Shown: piece after piece, positions 10,143-18,602 of the stretch
Layout: every line of letters begins with the position of its first letter
Numbering within the stretch: position 1 is the first letter of the stretch
From: Microbacteriaceae bacterium VKM Ac-2854
GTDB taxonomy: Bacteria > Actinomycetota > Actinomycetes > Actinomycetales > Microbacteriaceae
Length of the DNA: 64,000 bases
Assembly: GCA_013205085.1 (NCBI GenBank)
Contig: JABMLH010000002.1
Span: 437,425 to 501,424, forward strand
Direction of reading: 5' to 3'
Notes under the pieces: generated by a model
Seen by the model: the letters and a program-made list of their open reading frames with translations, nothing else
Databases searched by the model: none
Told to the model about the DNA's origin: nothing
Program-made: the position numbers and the translations under genes

Positions 10143-12391
10143 ATGAGTGGTAACGCAAGCAACCAGGGGCGCCACGCGATCGTGATCGGGATTGATGCGT
10201 ATCAGGGCGAAAATGAACTATTCGGATGCGTCAATGACGCGAAAGAAATCGCCGACCACCTCACCCTCGAGCAATATGATTACGACGTCACTCTGCTGTT
10301 CGACCGACAAGCCACACGGGACGCCATCATGAATGCGATTGGTCGGCTTGCGTACACGATGAGGCCAACGACACCTTCCTGCTTTATTTCGCAGGGCATG
10401 GCACCCTACTGGGAAATGCTGGGCACCTGTGCACCATCGACGGAACCAACTGGAATCCAGGAATCTCCCTCGCCGACATCGCCCTCGCCATGGAGGCTGC
10501 ATCTACACACTACCGCCAAGTCGTCGCGATCATCGATTGCTGCCATTCCGGCTCTGGGATGACTTGGGTCACCGAACGCCCGTTGACGAATACTCAGTTC
10601 GAAAGCGAGATCCCCGGGATCAATACGAGCAGAGTGTTACTTGCCGCATGTCGTTCATGGGAAGAAGCTGCGGAGACCCGCACAGCACCAACTCATGGCG
10701 AGTTCACACAATCAATACTCGAGGGGCTATACGATGGCGCGGTGGACTATAACGGCAACGTGACCGCCATGGGGCTTCATGACTTTGTGTCTAAACGCAT
10801 CGACCCTAGCATTCAGGTGCCCGTCTTCAAGGGCGATTCACACGGGAGCGTAATCCTGGGCTCAGGTTTCGAGCCGCGAGTTGGAGCGCCGATTGAACGC
10901 GCGGAACTCGACCGCGTTGTCGCTAAAGCTATAGGACTGGCGGACACCTACCAGCAACTGCAGTTGCGGGAATTGGGCGAATCCAGCAACAGAGCGCGCG
11001 GAGGGCTTGTGCGCTGCTCGATCGCACTAGAGGATTCGATAAGGTGGTTCGAAGATGTTCAGAAAGACCTACCGGACATCACCCGCGACAACGAATGGCG
11101 CCGAGCGTCCGAGACGATCCTCAACGGTCAGGCAGCACTAAGCGATTTTGGGACTGGAGACGAAGTGTTTTTCGGCCAAGTTCAACGCCGAATTGGTCAG
11201 GGTGGATTCGGTAATGTATGGGAGGTAACCACGGCCAACGGCGGTACTGTCGCGATGAAAGTATTTCACGGCAGTGAACTGCACGACCCGACCAAGCCGA
11301 AACGCTTCAAGAATGGGTATTACAGCATGTCGCGGCTCGCTCACCCCCGCATAGTGCGCGTCCATCAGTTCTCAACTGCACCCCTGGCCTTCACGATGGA
11401 TTACATCGATGGTCCGGATCTACGTAGTCTGTATCTTGATCCGTCCGACGCTGCCAAGACGATTCAACTCGCTTACGAGATTGCGGACGCAGTGCGATTT
11501 GCTCACGAAGCCGGGGTCAAGCATCGCGACATAAAGCCCGAGAACGTGGTAGTACACGACAAAGACGGCCGAATTACACCCTTTTTGACTGACTTTGACT
11601 TAGCGTATATGGAAACCAACAAGACGGTAACTACCCATCTCGTTGGCGGAGTTATCAATTACGCCGCCCCCGAGCAATTCTACGCGCCGAATAGCGCAAG
11701 AGCCCGGAAAGCTACTGTTGACATCTTCTCAATGGCTCAACTAATGTACTTCCTCATCGTCGGGCAAGATCCGAGTGCTGAGAAACGCGATCGGAATCTC
11801 GCTGCACTTGGCGAGTCTCTGCGAGGATGGACGGATGATCGGGCGGCAGAGCAAATATTTGACATTTACAGAGATTCGTCAGAGCTGAATCCGGACCGCC
11901 GAACTCAGTCGATGGATGATGTGGTGAAGAGGTTAACACGAGTGCGCGCTCTAATCGAGGCAGCCGAGACAAGCGACGCAGTTCACGCGAGCGATTTCTG
12001 TCGCAGAGTTGCGTTTGTATACGCTGGCCTTGGACGCTATTCTACGATTGACGAATCCGTGCATTTCAAAAGCAACGCGGGTACCACCGATGTGGAGATA
12101 TTCGAGCGCGGAGTACCTGGCCAAAGATCAATTAGCATCCAGATGAGTCTATCCGTTTCTCACACCCTTTCGCTTCCCGGTATCAAATCTCAATCAGACG
12201 CACGTACCCGCATCAATCAGAAAATAGACAAACGGGTAAAGAATGTCGACGGCGTATCGCGGCATCCTGGAAATTCCGGTCAATATCAGACTCACTTACA
12301 CCTCGACAACCTCTCGTTGACTACCGATGGGGTTGTGAAAGCGACAGAAGTTCTAATCGCCGCACTGGGTGGCATTGAAGAATGGGATTGA
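10143..12391 (+). pseudogene. Caspase-like peptidase / Ser-Thr protein kinase fusion, interrupted by a frameshift
   Basis: The N-terminal reading frame (ATG 10143, AGAGG site upstream; an earlier ATG at 10041 is possible) encodes GRHAIVIGIDAY and GCVNDAKEIADHL, the start of a caspase fold. Homology jumps frame near 10340-10370, consistent with one missing base. It continues with FLLYFAGHG (catalytic His codon 10397) and DCCHSG (catalytic Cys codon 10541). After a helical linker comes a kinase: IGQGGFGNV, VAMKVF, HRDIKPEN near residue 460, DFD in place of DFG, APEQF. An unassigned domain of about 150 residues follows. About 749 residues if repaired. Codon use and G+C differ sharply from neighbours, indicating transfer. 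Role as an anti-phage or stress-suicide protein is inferred. It may be a true pseudogene or a sequencing error. Confidence 0.82.
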
Positions 12392-12432
12392 TGCGAGCGC
12401 GTGGCCCCTTTCGAACAGACAGTGTCACTTAG

Positions 12433-12678
12433 TTGAAGTGCCCGGTGTTCTGGACCGACGGTCAGTACTTCGGCCCGGCCGCGATCGTGAACGCGCACCG
12501 CTTCATCTTCGACTCGCGCGACGAGAACGCCGACGTGCGCCTCGACATCCTGAACGACAAGGAAGGCGTGTGGCGCTGCCGCACCACCTTCAACTGCACC
12601 GAGGCGTGCCCCCGCGGCATCCAGATCACCCAGGCGATCGCCGAGGTCAAGCAGGCGGTCATCCGCGGCAAGCGCTAG
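12433..12678 (+). pseudogene. sdhB 3' fragment (duplicated)
   Basis: An 81-codon open frame matching the last 80 codons of sdhB, from CPVFWTDGQYF to the stop. It keeps the [3Fe-4S] ligands but lacks the flavin-side clusters, so it cannot make a working subunit. The first homologous base is 12438; the few codons before belong to the insert. It is a remnant of the event that placed the caspase-kinase gene here. Confidence 0.93.
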
Positions 12679-12735
12679 GCGCACCGCTTCGCGAACGGCC
12701 CGTCGGAACCCCGGTTCCGGCGGGCCGTTCGGCGT
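12438..12735. repeat. 298-bp direct repeat, right copy
   Basis: Right-hand copy of the sdhB 3' repeat, offset 2714 bp from the left copy, with a single mismatch. It includes a second copy of the terminator hairpin at 12692-12731. Host sequence resumes immediately after it, with the TetR gene ending at 12752. Confidence 0.95.
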
Positions 12736-12751
12736 GGGATCAGGACGCTGA

Positions 12752-13369
12752 TCAGCGCGTGGACCCCGCCGGAATGATCAGGTCGAGTTTGTGCCCGAAG
12801 CATTCTGCCAGCAGCTCGCGGCCGTCCGGATCCGCTTCGTACAGCGCCGGCATCTCCAGCCCGAGCAGGGTGTTCAAGAGCATGCCGTGCGCGAGGAAGC
12901 CGCGGACCTCCTCGGGCGAGAATCCGGCCTCATCGCGCAGGAGTCGATAGGTCGACAAGAACCCCTCCCGCGCCGCCGGGCCGATCACCGGATCTGAGCC
13001 GGCGAGGAACGCCTGCATCAGCACGCGCATGATGTTGCGGTCGGCGACGAGATCGACGTAGGCATTGCCGAGTTGGTGCGACAACGCATCCCGGTCACCG
13101 TCGCTCGCCGCGACCACGGCGCGGAACCGGGTCTGCAGCGCCTCGAGCGCCCGGCCGATCGCTTCGAGGAACAGCGCCTCCTTGGTGCCGAACATGCGCA
13201 CCACGTACGGCTGGCTGATGCCGGCCGCCTTCGCGATCTGGTCCGTCGTCGTGCCGGAGAAGCCGCGCGAGCCGAAGAGTTCCGTCGCCGCGATCAGGAT
13301 GAGCTCGCGACGCTCGGCGGCGGGGATGCGTTCGCGGACGGAGGCGGATTCGGGGGCGGTCGAGGTCAC
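12752..13369 (-). CDS. TetR/AcrR family transcriptional regulator
   Basis: Probable repressor of the divergent MFS efflux gene and of itself. 205 residues. The N-terminal TetR helix-turn-helix runs from about residue 25 to 70, with TTDQIAKAAGISQPYVVRMF and GTKEALF. The rest is an all-helical ligand domain. GTG start at 13369 has no visible ribosome-binding site, and a possible -10 (GATAAC) lies about 20 nt upstream, so the message may be leaderless. Two matching operator palindromes lie in the shared intergenic region. The ligand is unknown. Confidence 0.88.
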   Translation of the reverse strand: MTSTAPESASVRERIPAAERRELILIAATELFGSRGFSGTTTDQIAKAAGISQPYVVRMFGTKEALFLEAIGRALEALQTRFRAVVAASDGDRDALSHQLGNAYVDLVADRNIMRVLMQAFLAGSDPVIGPAAREGFLSTYRLLRDEAGFSPEEVRGFLAHGMLLNTLLGLEMPALYEADPDGRELLAECFGHKLDLIIPAGSTR

Positions 13370-13371
13370 GC

Positions 13372-13429
13372 TTGACAGGTTATCAGTTGATTACTTACAG
13401 TGGCCAGGACTTAGTAATCATTCGATTAC
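13372..13429 (+). promoter_or_regulatory. Promoter with paired TetR operators for the MFS gene
   Basis: A promoter TTGACA (13372-13377), 18-bp spacer and TACAGT (13396-13401) points toward the MFS gene. Two 16-bp inverted repeats of the same 6-4-6 design overlap or follow it: GTTATC-AGTT-GATTAC at 13379-13394 and GTAATC-ATTC-GATTAC at 13414-13429, centred 35 bp apart. This is the expected layout for dimeric repressor binding that blocks both divergent genes. Confidence 0.72.
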
Positions 13430-13459
13430 AACACTCTGATCCACCCTCTCGAAGGAACG

Positions 13460-14887
13460 ATGATGACCCTGCGCCGCATCCCGGTCTGGCTGGCCGTGCT
13501 GGCTGCCTCCGTGCCCATGTTCATGGCAACGCTCGACAACCTGGTGGTCACGAGCGCCCTCCCCGTCATCCACGAAGACCTGGGCGCGAGCGTCGAGGAG
13601 CTGCAGTGGATCACCAACGCCTACACGCTCAGCTTCGCCGCCCTGATGCTCCTCGCCGTCGGGCTCGGCGATCGCTTCGGGCGCCGCTCGGTCTTCGTCG
13701 CCGGCATCGCGATCTTCACCGTCGCCTCCGCACTCTGCGCCGTGGCGGTGGACTCGACGTTCCTCGTGGCAGCGCGGGCCCTGCAGGGAGCGGGCGCTGC
13801 GGCACTGATGCCGCTCTCGCTGACCCTGCTCGTCGGATCCGTGCCGGCCGCCCGCCGAGCGCTCGCGATCGGCATCTGGGGCGGCGTCTCCGGCCTCGGC
13901 GTCGCGGTCGGTCCGCTCATCGGCGGCGCCGTCGTCGAGGGCTGGAGCTGGCAGGCGATCTTCTGGCTGAACGTGCCGATCGGCATCATCGCCATTCCGC
14001 TCGCGTTCCTGGCCCTGCCCAACAGCTTCGGTCACCGCGTCGCCGCCGACCTTCTCGGCGTCCTGCTCGCCGGAATCGGCGTGCTCGGTGTGGTCTTCGG
14101 CATCGTCCGCGGCAATGATGCGGGCTGGGACAGCGCCGAGGTGCTGGGCTCGCTCATCGGCGGCGCCGCGTTCCTCGGACTCTTCCTCTGGCGCGAGGCG
14201 CGCACCTCCGCTCCCCTCCTTCCGCTGCGACTGTTCCGCGACCGCAGTTTCTCGGCGGTCAACGTCGTCGGCGTGCTCTTCTCGTTCGGCGCCTTCGGTG
14301 CGGTCTTCATCCTGATCCAGTTCCTGCAGATCGTGCAGGGCAAGACGCCGCTGGAAGCCGGGGTCGCGACGATGCCGTGGACCCTCGCGCCGATGGTCGT
14401 CGCTCCGCTGGCCGGCGCCTTCGCCGGAAGGATCGGCACGCGCACGCTGATCGTCGCCGGGCTCGTCTCGCTCGCCGCGGGCATCGGGTGGCTCGGCCTG
14501 ACGATGACAGCCGGAGTGGAGTACGGCGTGCTGCTGCCCGGCTTCCTGCTGGCCGGTATCGGCATGGGCCTCGTCTTCGCTCCGTCGTCCACCGCGGTTC
14601 TGGCCAACATGGCGCCGAACGATCACGCGAAGGCCTCCGGTACCAACTCCACGCTGCGCGAGATCGGCGTCGCGCTCGGCATCGCCGTGTTGACCGCGGT
14701 GTTCACCGGGGCCGGCGGCGAGCTGACGCCCACCGGCTATGTGGCCGCCGCTCAGCCCGCCGTCCTGGTCGGCGCCGGCGCCGTAGCTGCAGCCGCGCTC
14801 GCCGCCCTCTTCCTCCCGGCCGGCCGCTCGCCGCGCGCCGCCGCGTCCGCCGCCGCGACGCCCGAGCCGGCCCTCGTCTCCGCGTAG
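13460..14887 (+). CDS. MFS drug efflux transporter, DHA2 (14-TM, EmrB/QacA type)
   Basis: Proton-driven exporter of small toxic molecules in the cytoplasmic membrane. 475 residues with about 14 hydrophobic segments. Family motifs are visible: motif D1 region ATLDNLVVTSALPVI, motif A LGDRFGRRSVFV, motif B-like ARALQGAGAAALMP, motif C GLGVAVGPLIGGAV. A GAAGGA site precedes a double ATG at 13460. Divergent from the TetR gene with two operators between them, so it is probably induced by its own substrate. An Ala-rich tail follows the last helix. Confidence 0.92.
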   Translation: MMTLRRIPVWLAVLAASVPMFMATLDNLVVTSALPVIHEDLGASVEELQWITNAYTLSFAALMLLAVGLGDRFGRRSVFVAGIAIFTVASALCAVAVDSTFLVAARALQGAGAAALMPLSLTLLVGSVPAARRALAIGIWGGVSGLGVAVGPLIGGAVVEGWSWQAIFWLNVPIGIIAIPLAFLALPNSFGHRVAADLLGVLLAGIGVLGVVFGIVRGNDAGWDSAEVLGSLIGGAAFLGLFLWREARTSAPLLPLRLFRDRSFSAVNVVGVLFSFGAFGAVFILIQFLQIVQGKTPLEAGVATMPWTLAPMVVAPLAGAFAGRIGTRTLIVAGLVSLAAGIGWLGLTMTAGVEYGVLLPGFLLAGIGMGLVFAPSSTAVLANMAPNDHAKASGTNSTLREIGVALGIAVLTAVFTGAGGELTPTGYVAAAQPAVLVGAGAVAAAALAALFLPAGRSPRAAASAAATPEPALVSA

Positions 14888-14992
14888 CCGACGGCGCTGT
14901 CGTACGGCGCTGTCGTTTTCGCCGCGCGCTGCCGGCATGCCACCCGCGCGCGGCGGAAAGGACAGCGTCGAGCCGCCCGTTAGGCTCGGAGG

Positions 14993-16093
14993 GTGACGGA
15001 GGCGGGGGAACGGCAGCTGCGCGGCATCCCGGCATTCGTCGAGCGGGCGCAGAAGACGCGACCGGTGCGGGTGTTCACGCACTACTCCGAGACGGGCGGA
15101 CCGCTGCTGGCCTCCGGACTCGCGTTCCAGGCACTGTTCGCCATCTTCGCGGCGCTGTTCGTCTTCTTCGCGGTCTTCGGCTTCGTGCTGCGCGACAACG
15201 TGCCACTGCGGGATTCGCTGCTGGACATGATCGAGATGTCCGTGCCGGGCCTGATCGGCGAGAAGGGCGGATCCGCGCTCGTCACCGTGGACACCCTGCT
15301 CGACTCGAGCATCCTGTCCTGGACCGGCGCGATCGCCGCAGCCGGCCTGATCTGGACCGCCCTCGGATTCCTGGGCAGCCTGCGTCAGGCGGTGCGGCTC
15401 CTGTTCGCACTGCCGGGGCCGACGACCCTCTTCGTGCTGCTGAAGCTGAAGGACGCCGCCTCCGCGATCGTGTTCGCCGTTGTGCTGATCGTGTCGGCCG
15501 CGCTGTCCGTGTTCAGCACCTCGGCGCTCGGTTGGGGCCTGGACGTCATCGGCATCGGTCGCGAATCGGTCGCCGGGACCATCGGCGTGCGCATCGTCGG
15601 TCTGATCGTGATGCTGGCTCTCGATACTGCGACGCTGGCGGGATCGTTCCGCTTCCTCTCGGGCATCCCGATCCCGTGGAAGAACCTCTGGGTCGGCTCG
15701 CTCCTCGGCGGCGTCGCGCTCGGCACACTGAAGGTGCTCGGCACCACCCTCCTCGCCGGAGCCTCCCGCAATCCGCTCTTCGCCTCCTTCGTAGTGTTCA
15801 TCGGTCTGCTGATCTGGTTCAACTTCGTCTGTCAGGCGATCCTGATCGCCGCGAGTTGGATCGCGATCGGGATGAGCGATGCCGGTATCTCCGCCCGCAA
15901 GCGCACGCCGGAGGAACTCGATCGCGAACGCGAGGACGCACTCGCGCAGGCTCGCGCCACCCTCGCCGCCGCAGAACGCACGCGCCTGGAGACAGAACTT
16001 GCGGGCGCATCCGGACTCAAACGGCGCCGCATCGAGAAGCGCTTGCAGCGCCTCGCGGACGCCGTCCCGGTTACCGCTCCACTCGAGCGCTGA
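14993..16093 (+). CDS. YihY/UPF0761 family inner membrane protein
   Basis: A member of the YihY/virulence factor BrkB family, formerly misnamed RNase BN. Molecular function is unsettled. 366 residues with about six transmembrane helices. LLASGLAFQALFAIFAALFV near residue 40 and FNFVCQAILIAASW in the last helix are typical. The C-terminal cytoplasmic tail (about 70 residues) is highly charged, with RTPEELDREREDAL, and probably forms a coiled coil. GTG start at 14993. Stand-alone gene followed by a family A repeat. Confidence 0.85.
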   Translation: MTEAGERQLRGIPAFVERAQKTRPVRVFTHYSETGGPLLASGLAFQALFAIFAALFVFFAVFGFVLRDNVPLRDSLLDMIEMSVPGLIGEKGGSALVTVDTLLDSSILSWTGAIAAAGLIWTALGFLGSLRQAVRLLFALPGPTTLFVLLKLKDAASAIVFAVVLIVSAALSVFSTSALGWGLDVIGIGRESVAGTIGVRIVGLIVMLALDTATLAGSFRFLSGIPIPWKNLWVGSLLGGVALGTLKVLGTTLLAGASRNPLFASFVVFIGLLIWFNFVCQAILIAASWIAIGMSDAGISARKRTPEELDREREDALAQARATLAAAERTRLETELAGASGLKRRRIEKRLQRLADAVPVTAPLER

Positions 16094-16114
16094 CCCCATC
16101 CCGCTCGCGAGGTG

Positions 16115-16240
16115 TCCGCGAAATTTCGCGAGATTCGCTGCTACGGCGAGACGCTATCGAGATCCCGTCCTGCGGACGAGGTGGCCCGCCGCGGCGCGGT
16201 ACGTCGTCCGTGCCACCGAATCTCGCGAAATTTCGCGAGG
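16115..16240. repeat. Intergenic palindromic repeat, family A, copy 2
   Basis: Outer inverted arms of about 21 bp: CGCGAAATTTCGCGAGATTC at 16117-16136 and its complement at 16217-16236. Between them is a GCGGACGAGGTGG / CGTCGTCCGTGCC partial hairpin. It lies 3' of the YihY gene and before the fructose promoter. Together with the promoter it accounts for the 345-bp gap 16094-16438, which holds no gene. Confidence 0.78.
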
Positions 16241-16301
16241 TCCGCGTGAGCGCTGGGGCGGCGCGCCCCGAAGGTGGGTCATAAGTGGATGTTTGTTTGT
16301 G

Positions 16302-16330
16302 TTGACTGCGGACATAAACGGGGGTAAAAA
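16302..16330 (+). promoter_or_regulatory. Fructose operon promoter
   Basis: TTGACT at 16302-16307, a 17-bp spacer and TAAAAA at 16325-16330 give a good housekeeping-sigma promoter about 110 nt before the DeoR gene. The GTTTGTTTGTG stretch immediately upstream and GACATAAAC in the spacer are candidate contacts for the DeoR-family regulator encoded downstream. The operator assignment is a guess. Confidence 0.55.
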
Positions 16331-16438
16331 GTACTCAGCGCAGATTCGATCGACCTGAGGCGACAGAAGTACACCGGTTGTCAGGGTCGAATCGCGCGCG
16401 GAGCATCAACACCAACGCACGAAGACAACGGAGTTTCC

Positions 16439-17200
16439 ATGTACGCACCCGAGCGCCATCAGGCGATCCTGGAGCGAGCGCGCGTCGACGGACGCGTCGA
16501 GGTGCGCGAGTTGGCCGAGCACCTGGCCGTGACGCCCGAGACCATCCGGCGCGACCTCACCAGCCTCGAACGTCGCGGCCTGCTGCGCCGCGCGCACGGC
16601 GGCGCGATCCCCGTCGAACGCCTCGGCATCGAGCCGGAGGTCGCCGCCCGCGAGGGCCACCTCGCCGCCGAGAAAGACCGCATCGCCACCGCCGCCCTGG
16701 CCGAAGTGCCGGATGCCGGCTCCATCATCCTCGACGCCGGCACCACGACGGTGCGCCTGGCCGAGCTTCTCCCCCTCGATCGCCGGCTGACGGTCGTCAC
16801 GCACTCGCTGCCCGTCGCGACGGTGCTCGCCGGCCGCCCCAACATCGACCTGCACCTCATCGGCGGTCACCTCCGCGGCGTCACGCTCGCGGCGGTCGGC
16901 CCGTGGGTGCAGCAGGTGCTGCCGAGCGTCTCCGTCGACGTCGCCTTCATCGGCACGAACGGCATCAGCCGCGAGCGCGGCCTGACCACCCCCGATCTGG
17001 ACGAGGCCGCCGTCAAGGCCGCCCTGATCCGCACCGCCCGCCGCGTCGTTGTGCTCGCCGACAACTCGAAGTTCGGACGGCAGGACTTCGGCTTCGTCGC
17101 CCCGCTCTCCGCGATCGACACCGTCGTCACGGATACGGATGTGGACGAGGACATCGCCGCCGAGATCGAGGCCGCCGGCCCCGAGGTGGTGCGCGCATGA
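16439..17200 (+). CDS. fruR: DeoR/GlpR family transcriptional regulator of fructose use
   Basis: Probable repressor of its own operon, relieved by a phosphorylated sugar such as fructose 1-phosphate. 253 residues. The N-terminal winged helix has ERHQAILERARVDGRVEVRE and LAVTPETIRRDL, with HGGAIPV after it. The C-terminal sugar-isomerase-like domain has DAGTTTVRLAELL, TNGI and the conserved VVVLADNSKFG. ATG 16439 follows a GGAG site. The stop overlaps the 1-phosphofructokinase ATG. The name is by context and not by direct recognition of the subfamily. Confidence 0.85.
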   Translation: MYAPERHQAILERARVDGRVEVRELAEHLAVTPETIRRDLTSLERRGLLRRAHGGAIPVERLGIEPEVAAREGHLAAEKDRIATAALAEVPDAGSIILDAGTTTVRLAELLPLDRRLTVVTHSLPVATVLAGRPNIDLHLIGGHLRGVTLAAVGPWVQQVLPSVSVDVAFIGTNGISRERGLTTPDLDEAAVKAALIRTARRVVVLADNSKFGRQDFGFVAPLSAIDTVVTDTDVDEDIAAEIEAAGPEVVRA

Positions 17201-18156
17201 TCGTTACCGTCACCGCGAACCCGTCGATCGACGTCACGCTGACCACGAGCGGATTCGAGCTCGGCGAGGTCAATCGCGCGCACGCCGTCCGCCGCGATCC
17301 CGCAGGCAAAGGGGTCAACGTCGCGCGCGCCCTCGCGCTGAACGGCGTCGCGGCCACCGCGCTCTTCCCCGCGGATGCGGCCACCGGCGCCGACCTGACC
17401 GCGATGCTCGCCGCGCAGGGCGTCACTGCGGCGAGCGCCGCCATCGCGCAGCCGATCCGCACCAACATCACCGTTGTGGACGACGCCTCCGGGCGCACCA
17501 CCAAGATCAACGAGCCGGGCCCGATCGTCTCCGTCGCTGAAGCGAAGGCGTTCTCGGACCTCGTCTCGGACCATGTCGTCGCCGGGCCCACCTGGCTCGT
17601 CGCCTGTGGCAGCATCCCGCCCGGGCTCGGCGACGATTTCTACGCGAGCCTGGGGCGCCTGGCGACCCACTTCGGCATCCCGCTCGCCGTGGACACCTCG
17701 GGGGCACCGCTCGCGTCGATCATCGCCGCCGGCACGGCCACCCTGGTGAAGCCCAACCTCGAGGAGCTCGAAGAGCTGCTCGGCCGCACCCTCCCGACGG
17801 TCGGAGCCGTCGTCGACGGGGCCCGCGAACTGCTGAGACTGCCCGACGCGCGAGCGCTGGTCAGCCTCGGCGAGCACGGCGCCCTGCTGGTCACCGCGAC
17901 GCAGTCGTGGTGGGCGGGCGCCCCCTCGGTCACCCCGGTCTCGACCGTGGGCGCCGGGGACTCCACCCTGGCCGGCTACCTCTCCGTCGCCAGCGACGAC
18001 GAGAGAGAGCGCCTCGCCACGGCGGTCGCCTGGGGCACCGCCGCCGTGCTGCTCCCCGGCAGCAAGGCCCCCGGGCCCGACACCATCTCCCGCGAGACCG
18101 TCACGGTCGTCGCGGAACCCGCACCAGAATCCCCGATTGGAGAACTCAACGCATGA
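17197..18156 (+). CDS. fruK: 1-phosphofructokinase
   Basis: Phosphorylates fructose 1-phosphate, the product of the PTS permease encoded next, to fructose 1,6-bisphosphate. 319 residues of the PfkB/ribokinase fold. MIVTVTANPSIDVTL at the N-terminus and DPAGKGVNVARAL form the substrate site. The anion-hole motif VGAGDSTLAGYL carries the catalytic Asp near residue 250. ATGA overlaps couple it to the regulator upstream and to the IIA gene downstream. Confidence 0.93.
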   Translation: MIVTVTANPSIDVTLTTSGFELGEVNRAHAVRRDPAGKGVNVARALALNGVAATALFPADAATGADLTAMLAAQGVTAASAAIAQPIRTNITVVDDASGRTTKINEPGPIVSVAEAKAFSDLVSDHVVAGPTWLVACGSIPPGLGDDFYASLGRLATHFGIPLAVDTSGAPLASIIAAGTATLVKPNLEELEELLGRTLPTVGAVVDGARELLRLPDARALVSLGEHGALLVTATQSWWAGAPSVTPVSTVGAGDSTLAGYLSVASDDERERLATAVAWGTAAVLLPGSKAPGPDTISRETVTVVAEPAPESPIGELNA

Positions 18157-18602
18157 GTGCACTCACCGAGGCCTCGACGGTCATCATCGACCTGCAGGCC
18201 GGCACCAAGGACGATGCCATCAAGCAGCTCGCGCAGACCCTCGCCGACGCCGGCCGCGTCACGGATGTCGACGGCTTCCTCGTCGACGTCCGCGACCGCG
18301 AAGCGCAGATGGCGACGGGGCTGCCCGGCGGCATCGGCATCCCCCACGCCCGCTCCGCGCACGTCTCGGAGCCGAGCGTCGCGGTGGGCGTGGCCCCGAG
18401 CGGCGTCGACTTCGGCGCTCCGGACGGCCCGGCGAACCTGATCTTCCTGATCGCAGCGCCCGACGGAGCCGACCAGGATCACCTCAAGATCCTGGCCAAG
18501 CTCGCGCGCAAGCTGATCAGCGAGGAGTTCACCGGAGAACTCCGCGCCGCGCGCGACGGCGAGACCGTGGCCGCCATCATCGCGAGGGACGTGGTCCTGT
18601 GA
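18153..18602 (+). CDS. PTS fructose-type IIA component
   Basis: Cytoplasmic phosphocarrier that takes phosphate from HPr and passes it to IIB. 149 residues of the IIA-fructose/mannitol family. The active-site His lies in GGIGIPHARSAH near residue 65, and LIFLIAAPDGADQDHLKIL is a conserved family block. It is a separate protein here and is not fused to an HPr-like FPr domain. The TGA is overlapped by the GTG of fruA. Confidence 0.92.
   Translation: MSALTEASTVIIDLQAGTKDDAIKQLAQTLADAGRVTDVDGFLVDVRDREAQMATGLPGGIGIPHARSAHVSEPSVAVGVAPSGVDFGAPDGPANLIFLIAAPDGADQDHLKILAKLARKLISEEFTGELRAARDGETVAAIIARDVVL

Noticed and set aside
10340-10562. Programmed ribosomal frameshift in the caspase-kinase gene
   Set aside because: The offset would fit -1 slippage, but no X-XXY-YYZ slippery site and no strong hairpin stand at the switch. 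A missing base is simpler.
9724-12735. Insertion-sequence composite transposon
   Set aside because: The repeats are housekeeping-gene ends without terminal inverted repeats or transposase, so they are not IS copies.
13418-16099. An 893-codon open frame on the minus strand
   Set aside because: It lies opposite the MFS and YihY genes. Its product is Gly/Arg/Asp/Glu-rich low-complexity sequence, the usual shadow of high-G+C coding DNA.
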